From the NCBI GenBank assembly GCA_937911325.1, contig CALDSD010000102.1, positions 29,250 to 93,249 of the forward strand: a stretch of 64,000 bases of DNA, given 5' to 3'. Shown one piece after another: positions 47,474-57,005 of the stretch (positions are counted from its first letter, which is position 1; each line of letters starts with the position of its first letter). The notes under the pieces are model-generated. The model was not told where the DNA came from. It saw only the letters and a program-made list of their open reading frames with translations, and did no database searches. Origin of the DNA: an uncultured Neomegalonema sp. GTDB lineage: Bacteria; Pseudomonadota; Alphaproteobacteria; Rhodobacterales; Rhodobacteraceae. A program made the position numbers and the translations under genes.

Positions 47474-47500
47474 GATTTCGAGATCGTCCGAGACCAGTGA

Positions 47501-48439
47501 TCAACCGGCTTCGGCGAGGGCCTTTTCGAGTTCGGGAACCGCGTCGAACAGGTCCGCGACGAGGCCGTAATCGGCGACCTGGAAGATCGGCGCCTCTTCG
47601 TCCTTGTTGATCGCGACGATGATCTTGCTGTCTTTCATCCCCGCCAAGTGCTGGATGGCGCCCGAGATGCCGACAGCGATGTAGAGATCGGGCGCGACGA
47701 CCTTGCCCGTCTGACCAACTTGGTAGTCATTCGGCGCGTAGCCGGAATCGACCGCAGCGCGCGAAGCGCCGACGGCCGCGTTGAGCTTCTCGGCCAACCG
47801 ATCAATGATCGCAAAATTATCGGCGGAGCCCATCGCCCGACCGCCCGAGACGACGATTTTCGCCGAGGTGAGCTGAGGCCGGTCGGACTGTTCTTTGTCT
47901 TCCGAGACAAACTCGGAAAGACCTGGGTTCGCGCCGGCCGAAATCGCTTCGATGGCCGCCGAACCGCCTTCCGCAGCAGCCTGGAAAGTCGCCGTCCGGA
48001 CCGTAACGACCTTTGTCGCGTCGTTCGACTTGACGGTCATGATCGCGTTGCCCGCGTAGATCGGACGCTCGAACGTGTCGGCGCTGATGATCTCGGTGAC
48101 GTCCGACAGGATCATCACGTCGAGCAGCCCCGCCACCCGCGCCATGATGTTCTTGCCCGATGCCGTCGCAGCGGCGACGACGTGGTCATAAGACCCTGCG
48201 AGGTCCGCGATCAGGGCCGCGTAAGTCTCGGCGAGGCGGACGCTATAGGCGTCGTCGTCGAGATGCAGGACCTTCGCAACGCCCGAGAGTTTCGACGCAT
48301 GCTCGGCTGCGCCGCCAGAGCCGCCGCCAGCGACCAGAACGTGCACATCGGCGCCAAGAGGCGCCGCCGCCGTCAAAGCTTTCGCAGATGCTTCCGAAAC
48401 GGTCGCGCCGTCATGTTCGGCTAGGAGAAGTACCGCCAT
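47501..48439 (-). CDS. etfA: Electron transfer flavoprotein, alpha subunit
   Basis: 312 residues. With etfB it receives electrons from acyl-CoA dehydrogenases and passes them to ETF:quinone oxidoreductase. The FAD-binding C-terminal domain is visible in [40 protein letters not shown] and [20 protein letters not shown]. The 1-bp gap to etfB makes one operon. It is the nearest redox partner for the acyl-CoA dehydrogenase at the start of the window. Confidence 0.97.
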   Translation of the reverse strand: MAVLLLAEHDGATVSEASAKALTAAAPLGADVHVLVAGGGSGGAAEHASKLSGVAKVLHLDDDAYSVRLAETYAALIADLAGSYDHVVAAATASGKNIMARVAGLLDVMILSDVTEIISADTFERPIYAGNAIMTVKSNDATKVVTVRTATFQAAAEGGSAAIEAISAGANPGLSEFVSEDKEQSDRPQLTSAKIVVSGGRAMGSADNFAIIDRLAEKLNAAVGASRAAVDSGYAPNDYQVGQTGKVVAPDLYIAVGISGAIQHLAGMKDSKIIVAINKDEEAPIFQVADYGLVADLFDAVPELEKALAEAG

Positions 48440-48440
48440 C

Positions 48441-49202
48441 TTAGATCACTCCCGCTTCGTTCTTGAGTTTTTCCACGAGTTCGGCGACCGAACCGACTTT
48501 GACGCCCGCCTGCCGCGAGGAGGGCTCGACGACCTTCACGACCTCAAGCCGCGGGGCGACGTCGACGCCATAGTCCGACGGGGTCTTCGTTTCGAACGGC
48601 TTCTTCTTCGCTTTCATGATGTTCGGCAAAGACGCGTAACGCGGCTCGTTCAGACGCAGATCGACAGTGACGATCGCAGGCGTCTTGATCTTGATGGTCT
48701 GAAGACCGCCGTCCACTTCCCGGATCACAGTCGCGCCCTCTGGGGTGATCTCGACGTTGGATGCGAAGGTGGCCTGCGCCCAACCCAGAACCGCGGCGAG
48801 CATCTGCCCTGTAGCGTTGCAGTCGTTGTCGATCGCTTGCTTGCCCAGCAGCACCAGGCCGGGCTGCTCCTCTTCGACGACCTTCGCCAGGATCTTCGCA
48901 ACCGCGAGCGGCTCGATATCGTTTTCCTGATCGTCGGTCGCCTCGACGAGGATCGCACGGTCCGCGCCCATCGCCAGCGCGGTGTGCAGGACCTTTGTCG
49001 CGTCTTTCACGCCAATCGACACCGCCACGATTTCCGTCGCTGTTCCCGCCTCTTTCAGACGAATCGCTTCTTCAACCGCGATTTCGTCGAAGGGGTTCAT
49101 CGACATTTTGACATTGGCGAGATCGACGCCCGTATTGTCCGCTTTCACCCGGACCTTCACGTTGTAGTCAATCACGCGCTTGACCGGCACGAGCACCTTC
49201 AT
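48441..49202 (-). CDS. etfB: Electron transfer flavoprotein, beta subunit
   Basis: 253 residues. It binds AMP and FAD at the ETF interface. [20 protein letters not shown] is the standard N-terminus, [19 protein letters not shown] follows, and [16 protein letters not shown] and [20 protein letters not shown] are family signatures. The adenosyltransferase gene lies upstream by 268 bp on the same strand, an order common in alphaproteobacteria. Confidence 0.97.
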   Translation of the reverse strand: MKVLVPVKRVIDYNVKVRVKADNTGVDLANVKMSMNPFDEIAVEEAIRLKEAGTATEIVAVSIGVKDATKVLHTALAMGADRAILVEATDDQENDIEPLAVAKILAKVVEEEQPGLVLLGKQAIDNDCNATGQMLAAVLGWAQATFASNVEITPEGATVIREVDGGLQTIKIKTPAIVTVDLRLNEPRYASLPNIMKAKKKPFETKTPSDYGVDVAPRLEVVKVVEPSSRQAGVKVGSVAELVEKLKNEAGVI

Positions 49203-49470
49203 GGGCGCGTTCCTCCATTGGATTTGATTACGTTACCTAGCATTCTGAACGCTCATAGCGCGCTGGCGCCGAGCGTAAGAGCGAAAAACCGACGGGATAC
49301 GGTAACGACCCGTCGCTCGGTTCGTCAATTCACGACGCAGCGTCGGCGGACTGCGGCAAATCCGCCGCCTTTCGCAAACACGGGGCGCTGATCGCGCCTA
49401 GAGGGAACGACGCGGCGCTGGGACACGCGGCTGACGAGATCCCACGCCGAATCCACGCAAAACCGCGCCT

Positions 49471-50052
49471 TTAGCGGTTAGCGCCGGGAACCCAAAGCAC
49501 GTCCGACTTGCCGTCGTCGTTCGAGATGCGCCCCGCGACAAAGAACCAGTCGGACAATCGATTGAGATACTTTACCGCATGCTCGTTGATGGTCTCCATC
49601 GTCGCCAAGGCGACCACGCGGCGCTCGGCGCGCCGAGCGACAGTGCGGCACGTGTGAAGATGCGCGGAAAGCGCCGAGCCTCCCGGAAGAATGAAGGAGC
49701 GTAGAGGTTCGAGGCGCGCGTTCATCTCGTCGATCTCAGCCTCCAGCCGCAGGACCTGAGCCTCGGCGATGCGAAGCGGCTCGTATCCGAGATCTTTTTC
49801 GGTCTCGGGCGTGCACAGATCAGCGCCGAGATCAAAGAGATCGTTCTGAATGCGCCCCAAAGCCTCGTCCATGCTCGAGGCGTCTGGAGACCCCTGCGCC
49901 ACGAGCCGGGCGACCCCAATCTGGGCGTTGACCTCGTCAACAGTTCCATAGGCTTCGACGCGCGCAGAGTGTTTCGCGACCCGCTGACCGTCGCCAAGCG
50001 CCGTCTCTCCCGCGTCGCCGGTCTTCGTGTAGATCTTGTTCAGGACGACCAT
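49471..50052 (-). CDS. Cob(I)alamin adenosyltransferase (PduO-type)
   Basis: 193 residues. Transfers adenosyl from ATP to cob(I)alamin to make coenzyme B12. [20 protein letters not shown] contains the ATP-binding N-terminal motif TKTGDxGET; the C-terminal [14 protein letters not shown] and [11 protein letters not shown] complete the family pattern. Start ATG 50052 has AAGGA upstream and matches homologues, so the longer ORF is not used. AdoCbl would serve methylmalonyl-CoA or ethylmalonyl-CoA mutases. Confidence 0.93.
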   Translation of the reverse strand: MVVLNKIYTKTGDAGETALGDGQRVAKHSARVEAYGTVDEVNAQIGVARLVAQGSPDASSMDEALGRIQNDLFDLGADLCTPETEKDLGYEPLRIAEAQVLRLEAEIDEMNARLEPLRSFILPGGSALSAHLHTCRTVARRAERRVVALATMETINEHAVKYLNRLSDWFFVAGRISNDDGKSDVLWVPGANR

Positions 50053-50103
50053 GACGTTTCCTTTTGTTCCGACGTGTAAGCGCACCCGTCATTTCCGCCC
50101 GGG

Positions 50104-50116
50104 GTGTCTTGGACAC
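50104..50116. promoter_or_regulatory. Small palindrome GTGTC-N3-GACAC upstream of AraC gene
   Basis: A perfect inverted repeat of 5 bp with 3-bp centre, about 97 bp before the AraC start and 52 bp from the adenosyltransferase start. Short repeats like this can be operators; chance is also possible. Confidence 0.25.
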
Positions 50117-50212
50117 GGCAATATGGCAGCCTTGTCCGTGGCGTCGACTGCAAATCTTCCGCAGGACGGCGCGGATTGGCGGAAATGACGACGACGACCT
50201 ATCTCTCAACGC

Positions 50213-50992
50213 ATGACCCGGTCGTCGGAAAAGCCCCCGTCGGTGATCGCCGCGCGACTACAAAGCCCGGCGGGCGGCGGCGCGTTTTCAATCTCCGGCG
50301 TGTCGATCGGCGTTTTTCTCATCGACCAACCGGACCATCGGATCTCCCTGGGGTCCGACAAACCCGTCGATACGCCTCTGTCGGCTCAGCAGGGCTGGCT
50401 GCTGCCTGCGGGGGCCCAGGGCGTCTGCGAATTCGACGAGGCGCATGAGTTTCTGTCGGTCGAGATCTCGGCCGAACTTCTTGCGGAGGTGGGGCTCGAT
50501 CGGCCGGCGCATATCGCGCCAGTGTTCGGCGCAATCGATCCGTTGGCGCTCCAGATGTCGAAGACTCTCGCCACGCTGTCGGACGCGGCGCCGACGCTCT
50601 ATCGCCAGACGATGGACCGGGCGCTCGCGGCGCATGTCGCTCAACTCGCCGGCGAGGCGTCACCCGACGTCCAGGCGATCGAAGACGTCCGCTTGCGGCG
50701 CGCGATCTCCTACATCAACGACAACCTGGCCAATGATCTGTCGCTGGAGACACTGGCGGCTGAGGCGGCCATGAGCCCGTTTCATTTCGCGCGCGCTTTC
50801 AAGAAGGCGACGGGACGCTCGCCGCTGCAATACGCGATCAAAGAACGGCTCGATCTTGCAATGATGCTCCTAAAGACGACTGCGTTGCCTGTCGCAGAGA
50901 TCGCCCACCGCGTCGGCTATGAAGACGTTTCGCGCTTCGGCAAACACTTCAAGCGCCACTTCAACAATACCCCTGGATCCATGCGCGCCTGA
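50213..50992 (+). CDS. AraC family transcriptional regulator
   Basis: 259 residues. The N-terminal part (1-150) is a ligand or sensing domain of no known type. The C-terminal AraC domain (about 155-258) has two helix-turn-helix units, LSLETLAAEAAMSPFHFARA and LPVAEIAHRVGYEDVSRFGK, and ends in the common HFNNTPGSMRA. It precedes a short operon with a Tat-type SDR and a SnoaL-like protein and may regulate it. Confidence 0.92.
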   Translation: MTRSSEKPPSVIAARLQSPAGGGAFSISGVSIGVFLIDQPDHRISLGSDKPVDTPLSAQQGWLLPAGAQGVCEFDEAHEFLSVEISAELLAEVGLDRPAHIAPVFGAIDPLALQMSKTLATLSDAAPTLYRQTMDRALAAHVAQLAGEASPDVQAIEDVRLRRAISYINDNLANDLSLETLAAEAAMSPFHFARAFKKATGRSPLQYAIKERLDLAMMLLKTTALPVAEIAHRVGYEDVSRFGKHFKRHFNNTPGSMRA

Positions 50993-51100
50993 TCGGCGGG
51001 AGCGCAAGAAACGCCTATCAGAGCGCAATTCCTGCGCCTGCGCCCATCCGGGCGCGCCGTCATGTTGTGGACATCCGCAACACGAACGACGGAGCCGATC

Positions 51101-51238
51101 ATGAACACGCAAGAGACGCTGAAGCTTTCCGACGCTGCATCCGACATTCGCGAGGTCGTCTCCTCGCTTCTATGGGGCGGCGGAATGACCATCGCCGCAT
51201 GTCCGATCGCCCTCGTTTTCGTGAGCTGCGGCTCGTAG
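51101..51238 (+). CDS. Small single-helix membrane protein (45 aa), uncertain
   Basis: Start ATG 51101 has GGAG nine bases upstream. It encodes MNTQETLKLSDAASDIREVV, then a hydrophobic stretch LLWGGGMTIAACPIALVFV and ends CGS. It stands between the AraC gene and the SDR, 25 bp before the SDR start, so it may be part of that operon. It has no recognisable family and may be a chance ORF. Confidence 0.45.
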   Translation: MNTQETLKLSDAASDIREVVSSLLWGGGMTIAACPIALVFVSCGS

Positions 51239-51263
51239 CGCCAAGCCTCTCAAGGAGAAGACA

Positions 51264-52154
51264 ATGACCAATCCGAGTTTTGATCCCTCCCGACGCGCCG
51301 CCCTCTCGCTTGGCGTGGCCGCCGCGGGGGCGCTGTTCGCCGGGCAAGCCGCCGCCAACAGCCTCAATCCCAGGGAAGCGACGGCCACCGCAGATCCTGA
51401 CGGCCCGTTCAAAGGCAAGGTGATCGCTGTAACCGGGGGGAATTCGGGCATCGGCGAAGCAACCGTGCGGGCTTTCGCCATGGCCGGCGCCGCCGTGATG
51501 TTCTGCGCCCGACGGGACGCTCTGGGCCGCGAGGTGGAGGGGTCGGTCCGCGCCGCCGGCGGCGAAGCGACATGGGTCCAAACTGACGTCCGAGACCCCG
51601 ATCAGGTAAAGCGCTTCGTCGAGGCGACAGTGGAGACCTATGGCCGGATCGACGTTCTCTTCAACAACGCAGGGATCTTCATGACGCCCGGCGCGATCGA
51701 AGAAATCTCCGTCGAGAACTACCGCGATATGATGGCGACGAATGCAGACGGCGTCTTTTTCGGTCTGAAATACGCTTTGCCGGTGATGAAGCAGCAAGGC
51801 GGCGGCGTCATCGTCAACATGGCTTCCGTCGCCGCCCATCGCGGTTTTGGCGCCACCGCGCATTACAACGCGTCCAAGCACGCGGTGATCGGAATGACAA
51901 AGGCGGCCGCGGCGACCAGCGCAAAGGACAACATCCGCGTCGTCTCGATCTCACCGCTCGCGGTGGACACGCCGATGCTGCGCGAGTCCTTCGACTTCCA
52001 AGGGCTGACTTATGAGGCCATGGCGCCAAACTTTGTCACTCCACGGATCATGACCGCGCATGAAATGGCGGAAGCCGTGATGTTCCTGGCTTCAGACGCC
52101 GCGACATCGATGAACGGTATGGACCTCGACGTCACCGGCGGCCAACTCGCCTGA
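51264..52154 (+). CDS. Short-chain dehydrogenase with an N-terminal Tat-type signal
   Basis: 296 residues. The N-terminus SRRAALSLGVAAAGALFAGQ has the twin-arginine pattern SRRxxL, hydrophobic core and Ala-rich cleavage region. The SDR domain starts near residue 48 with GKVIAVTGGNSGIGEATVRA (coenzyme motif GGNSGIG) and the catalytic YNASK lies near residue 200, after NMASVAAH. An SDR exported by Tat would fold with cofactor in the cytoplasm first. Alternatively the signal is not used. Followed 29 bp later by the SnoaL-like gene. Confidence 0.85.
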   Translation: MTNPSFDPSRRAALSLGVAAAGALFAGQAAANSLNPREATATADPDGPFKGKVIAVTGGNSGIGEATVRAFAMAGAAVMFCARRDALGREVEGSVRAAGGEATWVQTDVRDPDQVKRFVEATVETYGRIDVLFNNAGIFMTPGAIEEISVENYRDMMATNADGVFFGLKYALPVMKQQGGGVIVNMASVAAHRGFGATAHYNASKHAVIGMTKAAAATSAKDNIRVVSISPLAVDTPMLRESFDFQGLTYEAMAPNFVTPRIMTAHEMAEAVMFLASDAATSMNGMDLDVTGGQLA

Positions 52155-52183
52155 ACGCCCCCAAAGCAAGAGGAACTGAAACG

Positions 52184-52756
52184 ATGCAGATGTTTGGAGC
52201 AACAACCGCCTACCTCGCCGCAGCGATTTTGACGGCGACGCCAATGATCGCCAGCGCAGATCGGCTCGACGGCGATCCTGTAACAGCGGCCACTCTTGTC
52301 GATGTGCAGGAGATGATCCGTATCGTCGACAGTCTCGACGCTGCGGTGGACGCGAAAGACTGGACGCTGGCGCGCTCGTTGTTCATCGACGAGATTCAGG
52401 TGGACTTCGCCTCGCTGACGGGCGTCGCGCCGGCCACGATCCCCGCCGACGCGCTGATCGCTGGATGGGCCGGCAATCTGAAACCTTCAAAGACCAGCTT
52501 TCATCTGCGCGGCAACCACCGTGTCAGCTTCGAGGATGCGAGGACCCCCGTCATGCTGAGCCACGGCTACGCCTGGAACCGCTTGGAAGCGGGCGCTCTC
52601 CCGGAGAACGGCGGCGACCCGTTGTGGCACGTCTGGGGGAACTACGAGCACCGGTTCGTCAAAACCGAGAACGGTTGGCGGTTGAGTGGCCTTTCGTTCT
52701 TCGCCACAGCCCAATCGGGGAACTTCTACGTGCGCGACACCATCCCCGAGGAATAG
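52184..52756 (+). CDS. Exported SnoaL/NTF2-like protein
   Basis: 190 residues. A signal peptide (AYLAAAILTATPMIASA, ends near 25) is followed by a SnoaL-like alpha+beta barrel: QEMIRIVDSLDAAVDAKDW, LARSLFIDEIQVDF and SKTSFHLRGNHRVSFED show the NTF2-like conical fold. Such proteins can be isomerases, dehydratases or ligand binders. Co-oriented and close to the Tat-type SDR, so a shared periplasmic pathway is plausible. Confidence 0.8.
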   Translation: MQMFGATTAYLAAAILTATPMIASADRLDGDPVTAATLVDVQEMIRIVDSLDAAVDAKDWTLARSLFIDEIQVDFASLTGVAPATIPADALIAGWAGNLKPSKTSFHLRGNHRVSFEDARTPVMLSHGYAWNRLEAGALPENGGDPLWHVWGNYEHRFVKTENGWRLSGLSFFATAQSGNFYVRDTIPEE

Positions 52757-52787
52757 CCGGAGCGGGCGGCGAACCGGATTGGGCCGG

Positions 52788-52991
52788 TTAGTCGCCCGCC
52801 CCCGCGCCCCAGAGAAACGCCATGATCACGACCAGCGCCACAAATTGCAGGCCGACGCGCCACTGCATCAGCCGGTTTGAACGGCGCCGAGCCGCCTCGC
52901 CTTCCTGCAAGAACGAGCCAAGTCCAAGGATCAGCACTGCGGCCACCGACAGAAGCGCAATGGGGATGAGGAAATAGAGATATTGCGACAT
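52788..52991 (-). CDS. Twin transmembrane helix small protein (HIG1-like)
   Basis: 67 residues with two membrane helices (LYFLIPIALLSVAAVLILGL and GLQFVALVVIMAFLWGAG), joined by a charged loop (EGEAARRRSNRLMQWRV). This is the HIG1-type small protein often beside the cobalamin adenosyltransferase in alphaproteobacteria, where the family is thought to act near respiratory complexes. Here an AraC/SDR/SnoaL insert separates the two. Confidence 0.85.
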   Translation of the reverse strand: MSQYLYFLIPIALLSVAAVLILGLGSFLQEGEAARRRSNRLMQWRVGLQFVALVVIMAFLWGAGAGD

Positions 52992-53010
52992 CGTCGTCCT
53001 TTCAGGCGCG

Positions 53011-53886
53011 TCAATAGGACTGTTTGATCAACAAACGATCGAGGGCGCGCGTACTCAAAATCCGCTTCATGAAGGCGATGTAATAGGTTGGCGTCGTCAC
53101 ATAGTACCTCGCTTGAGGACGCGGGCTTTCAAGCGCGTGAACAAGTTTTTTCACCACGGCCTCTGCTGGCAGCTCCCAATCGCTTTTGACGACTTCGGCG
53201 GTGAGCCGGTCTTCAACCTTCGGGTAGATCGCCGCATGCGGCGAGCCTTCCCAACGGACCCATTTCTTGAAATGCGCGTAAGAATTCTGCCGGATCCGGC
53301 TGTCGACCGGGCCGGGCTCGATCAGGACCGCCTCCACCCCCGACCCCTTCAGCTCCAGCCGCAACGTGTCCGTATAGCCTTCAAGCGCGTACTTTGTGGA
53401 CTGATACGCGCCCCGGTACTTGAGCGTGCAGAACCCCAGAACCGACGAGTTTTGAACGATCCGTCCATGTCCCTGCGCACGCATCGTCGGCAACACGCGC
53501 CGGGTCAGTTCATGCCAGCCAAAGAAGTTCGCCTCGAAGATCTCTCGAAACGCATCCGTCGGCAGATCCTCGACAGCGCCCGGAGAGGCGAATGCGCCGT
53601 TGTTGAAGAGCGCGTCAAGGCGACCGCCTGTCCGCGACAACGCCTCATCAGCGCCGGCGGCGATGCTGTCCATGTTCTGGTAGTCGAGCACGAAAGCCTC
53701 GAGGCCCTCGCCGCGCAATCGTTCGCAATCCGCCGCGTTGCGGCAGGTCGCGAATACGCGCCAACCGCGTTGCTTCAAACCGTGCGCAGACGCATACCCG
53801 ATCCCGCTGGAACAACCGGTGATCAGGATCGAGCGCTGCGCCTTGTCGCGCGCCGCGTCGTCTGTCGTCGTCTGTGCATCAGCCAT
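53011..53886 (-). CDS. SDR family NAD(P)-dependent oxidoreductase
   Basis: 291 residues. The coenzyme motif ITGCSSGIGYASAHGL (about 22-37), the NNGAFASPG loop and catalytic YQSTKYALEG (Tyr-x3-Lys) are present. Cytoplasmic, without signal. The extra C-terminal 60 residues are typical of the longer SDRs that act on lipids or retinol-like alcohols. It is on the same strand as the HIG1-like gene, 19 bp away. Confidence 0.93.
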   Translation of the reverse strand: MADAQTTTDDAARDKAQRSILITGCSSGIGYASAHGLKQRGWRVFATCRNAADCERLRGEGLEAFVLDYQNMDSIAAGADEALSRTGGRLDALFNNGAFASPGAVEDLPTDAFREIFEANFFGWHELTRRVLPTMRAQGHGRIVQNSSVLGFCTLKYRGAYQSTKYALEGYTDTLRLELKGSGVEAVLIEPGPVDSRIRQNSYAHFKKWVRWEGSPHAAIYPKVEDRLTAEVVKSDWELPAEAVVKKLVHALESPRPQARYYVTTPTYYIAFMKRILSTRALDRLLIKQSY

Positions 53887-54004
53887 CTAAACTCCCTCAG
53901 TCGTCGTCAATGCTGTCTCGAAAACGCAGCGGACCAACGATATGGTCGCGCGGAGGGATAGCGGCGTTGCGCAGGATGGCAACCTGAAAGAGGGCGTAGA
54001 GCAC

Positions 54005-55123
54005 ATGGCGGCAGATCACCTGGCGAACGACGCGGCGGAACCACAAAAGGGCCAGACCAGCGGCGCCGACACCGCACGTTCCGGCGACGAGTTGCGGAGC
54101 GCCTTTTACATCCTCGCTCTGGCCACTCTTGTCGTGTCCGTGCTCACCCTGGCCTCAGACTTTCTCGCGCCGATGGCGCTGGCGATCTTGCTTTGGTTCC
54201 TGGTCAACGCGATCGCAAACGGAATTCGGAGCCTCCCCCTGTGCAGCTTCATTCCGGGCGGGCTGGCGCGTGCGATCGCCGCGGTTGGGCTTCTGACCGG
54301 CGCTTACCTGGTAGGCCGGCTTGTCGTCGCCAATATTTCAGAGCTGAGCGATGGAATGAGCGAGCTCGAGCCCAAGCTCAACGAAGCGCTGAGGGCCGCG
54401 GCGGGGCTGATCGGCGTCGACCGTGAGTTCGACGTCAGCAACGAGCTGCAAGCGCTTCAACTTGAGGGCCTGCTCCGGGGCGTTTTCGACATTGTCACCA
54501 ATACCGCCGGCGACATCTCGGTGGTGCTGTTGTTCGTTTTGTTCTTGATGCTCGATCAACGCTACTTCGACGCGAAGATCCGCGCTCTTTTCCCCAAGGA
54601 CGGGCGCGCCGACCGCGTCGAACAGGTGCTGGCGGACATCGGTCGAGACACGCGCCTCTATGTCTGGATCATGACCGTGGTCAGCCTCGCCGTCGGCCTG
54701 TCGACCTATGTCATCTGCTCGTATTTCGGCCTGAAGGGAGCAGCCTTCTGGGGCTTCCTGGCGTTCGCGCTCAATTACATTCCGACGATCGGCACCTTCG
54801 TCGGCGTCGTGCTTCCTGCCCTTTTCGGACTCGTGCAGTTCGACAACTACGCCGACATGCTAGGCATGATCGGCGCTCTGGCGGTGGTGCAGTTCTTCCT
54901 CGGCAACATCCTGCTGCCGCGAATGACGGGAGAACAGCTGAACCTCTCTGAGTTCGTGGTCATCCTGTCCTTGCTGGTCTGGGGAGCGATGTGGGGCATC
55001 GCCGGCATGTTCCTGGCCGTCCCGCTGATGATGGTTCTGGCGATTGTCCTGGCGCAATTCGAGAGTACGCGCCCGGTGGCGATCCTGCTGTCGAAGACCG
55101 GAAAGATCGGCAGCCCGCGCTAG
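54005..55123 (+). CDS. AI-2E family transporter
   Basis: 372 residues with about eight membrane helices and a long central cytoplasmic loop region. Helices include YILALATLVVSVLTLASDFL near the start and GAAFWGFLAFALNYIPTIGTF in the conserved region; GMIGALAVVQFFLGNILLPR, then LNLSEFVVILSLLVWGAMWG near the end are family signatures. The start may alternatively be ATG 53942, with an extra 21 residues; I prefer 54005, where GAGGG lies upstream. Family members move AI-2 or other small anions; the substrate is open. Confidence 0.9.
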   Translation: MAADHLANDAAEPQKGQTSGADTARSGDELRSAFYILALATLVVSVLTLASDFLAPMALAILLWFLVNAIANGIRSLPLCSFIPGGLARAIAAVGLLTGAYLVGRLVVANISELSDGMSELEPKLNEALRAAAGLIGVDREFDVSNELQALQLEGLLRGVFDIVTNTAGDISVVLLFVLFLMLDQRYFDAKIRALFPKDGRADRVEQVLADIGRDTRLYVWIMTVVSLAVGLSTYVICSYFGLKGAAFWGFLAFALNYIPTIGTFVGVVLPALFGLVQFDNYADMLGMIGALAVVQFFLGNILLPRMTGEQLNLSEFVVILSLLVWGAMWGIAGMFLAVPLMMVLAIVLAQFESTRPVAILLSKTGKIGSPR

Positions 55124-55126
55124 CGG

Positions 55127-55630
55127 TTATTTGTTGGCGCCCTCATCGACCGGGTCCTGCGTCTGCGTGAGCGCTTTCCTCGGTTTGAACGGCGCCATGC
55201 CGGAGCGCGCGAGCTTGTCGGCGCGCTCGTTCTCTTCATGCCCTGCGTGACCCTTCACCCATTCCCACGTCACGCGATGGCGCGCTTGCGCCTCATCGAG
55301 GCGCCGCCAAAGATCTTCGTTTTTCACGGGTTTCTTGTCGGCGGTCTTCCAACCATTGCGCTTCCAGTTGAACATCCACTGGGTGACGCCGCCTTTCACA
55401 TAGGTGCTGTCCGTGACGACGGTGACGACGGAAGATCTGGTCAGAGCGTCCAACGCCGAAATCGCCGCCATCAACTCCATCCGGTTATTGGTCGTCTCGG
55501 CTTCGCCGCCCGAAAGCTCTTTCTCTTTGAGAACCGTCTCGCCGTCTTTCGCCTGCAACAGGACGCCCCAGCCGCCAGGGCCGGGATTGCCGCTGCAAGC
55601 GCCATCGGTATAGGCGACAAGATCTGTCAT
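55127..55630 (-). CDS. rnhA: Ribonuclease HI
   Basis: 167 residues. Cuts RNA in RNA-DNA hybrids. The acidic residues are visible: [16 protein letters not shown] (Asp), [13 protein letters not shown] (Glu), [11 protein letters not shown] (Asp) and a C-terminal ERADKLAR (Asp). Length and order are normal. It lies 26 bp downstream of ispH and converges with the AI-2E gene. Confidence 0.96.
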   Translation of the reverse strand: MTDLVAYTDGACSGNPGPGGWGVLLQAKDGETVLKEKELSGGEAETTNNRMELMAAISALDALTRSSVVTVVTDSTYVKGGVTQWMFNWKRNGWKTADKKPVKNEDLWRRLDEAQARHRVTWEWVKGHAGHEENERADKLARSGMAPFKPRKALTQTQDPVDEGANK

Positions 55631-55656
55631 GGAGGCTTTGCTTTCCGGACGATGGG

Positions 55657-56625
55657 TCAGGCCGACGCGCCGGCGGTCGGTTCACGCAAAACACGCGGGA
55701 CCTTGAACTCTACGTTCTCGACCGCGTTTTCAACTTTCTCGACGGTCAGATCATACCGCGCGCGAAAGGCGTCAACCACCTCGTCCACCAGCTCTTCCGG
55801 CGCGGACGCCCCTGCTGTGATCCCAACAGCGCGAACGCCGCGCAGACGCTCCCAGTCAATCTCGCTGGCGCGTTGAACCAGCATCGCCTGGGCGCACCCA
55901 GCCTTTGCGCCGACCTCCACCAAACGTTTGGAGTTCGACGAATTCGGCGCGCCGATCACCAGCAACGCTTCGATCTTTGGCGCCACGGCCTTCACCGCCT
56001 CCTGGCGGTTGGTCGTCGCGTAACAGATGTCTTCCTTGTGCGGACCGACAATCGCCGGAAACCGCGCTTGAAGAGCAGCCACCACCGCAGCGGTGTCATC
56101 GACCGACAACGTCGTCTGGGTGATGTAGGCCAGCTTCTCGGGGTCGCGGACCTCAAGCGTCGCCACATCGTCGACGGTCTCGACCAACAGAACTTCGCCG
56201 CTTGGAAGCTGCCCCATCGTCCCGATCGTCTCGGGGTGACCGGCGTGCCCGATCATCACCATCTGCAAACCGCGCTCATGATGACGGGCTGCTTCGATAT
56301 GGACCTTGGACACAAGCGGACAGGTCGCATCGACGTACAGCATGTGCCGGCGCTCGGCTTCGGCAGGCACCGACTTCGGTACTCCATGGGCCGAAAAAAT
56401 GACCGGGCGGTCCGTCGGGCACTCTGACAGCTCCTCGACAAACACGGCGCCCTTTGCTCGGAGCCCATCGACCACGTAGCGATTGTGCACAATCTCGTGG
56501 CGCACATACACAGGCGCGCCCCATTTCTCGAGAGCCATTTCAACAATCTTCACGGCTCGGTCGACGCCGGCGCAGAAACCGCGCGGCGCGGCGAGGAACA
56601 GGGTGAGGCGAGGTTTGTTCGTCAT
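55657..56625 (-). CDS. ispH: 4-hydroxy-3-methylbut-2-enyl diphosphate reductase
   Basis: 322 residues. The last enzyme of the MEP isoprenoid pathway, with a [4Fe-4S] cluster held by three cysteines: [25 protein letters not shown] and [13 protein letters not shown]. The [15 protein letters not shown] segment binds substrate. ATG 56625 starts [20 protein letters not shown] and has GGAAAG upstream; the ORF extends to 56682 but homologues start here. An operon with rnhA is likely. Confidence 0.96.
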   Translation of the reverse strand: MTNKPRLTLFLAAPRGFCAGVDRAVKIVEMALEKWGAPVYVRHEIVHNRYVVDGLRAKGAVFVEELSECPTDRPVIFSAHGVPKSVPAEAERRHMLYVDATCPLVSKVHIEAARHHERGLQMVMIGHAGHPETIGTMGQLPSGEVLLVETVDDVATLEVRDPEKLAYITQTTLSVDDTAAVVAALQARFPAIVGPHKEDICYATTNRQEAVKAVAPKIEALLVIGAPNSSNSKRLVEVGAKAGCAQAMLVQRASEIDWERLRGVRAVGITAGASAPEELVDEVVDAFRARYDLTVEKVENAVENVEFKVPRVLREPTAGASA

Positions 56626-57005
56626 GTCACTTTCCAAGCTTGCGCCGAGTAACGCTATTCGTTTCCGAGCTTTAGATCTCAACCCACTGTGTGATTTAGC
56701 GTTGTTCTATGGCTGTGTCGAAAGGTTCCGCTCATCGGGTCAAACGACAGGACGCGGCCGCGACTGCTTGGGAAAAGAACACTATCCGTCGCCTTACTGC
56801 GAGTGTTCAATTATTAGCCACAAGTGCACTCACATTAGCCACAACAAAATTTGAACACTGCGGCAAATAATCTAGTTGGAGTATTTGTGAAATCGTGTTC
56901 TTCTAAAACCTAATCGCATATAAATACATGTGATTGGGTGGAAATCGCTGGGGTGGACGGCCTGTTAACGCGTGTGTTTGCACGACTGTTTGGAGGACCT
57001 GAGTG
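56626..57005. other. Intergenic region between ispH and an exported protein gene
   Basis: 380 bp with no convincing gene; short ORFs there lack support. It contains the repeat cluster at 56803-56858 described separately and an AT-rich segment at about 56860-56935. It must hold the promoters of two divergent genes. Confidence 0.6.
56803..56858. promoter_or_regulatory. Nested repeats: inverted repeat flanking a spaced direct repeat
   Basis: GTGTTCAA (56803-56810) and TTGAACAC (56851-56858) are an inverted repeat, extended to nine pairs by the A/T on the outside. Inside are two copies of ATTAGCCACAA (56813-56823 and 56834-56844), 21 bp apart, two helical turns. The pattern resembles a multi-site operator, or an RNA structure in a leader. 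Confidence 0.5.

Noticed and set aside
56483..56854. 123-residue plus-strand ORF over the ispH start and the intergenic region
   Set aside because: No ribosome site and no homology; mostly antisense to ispH.
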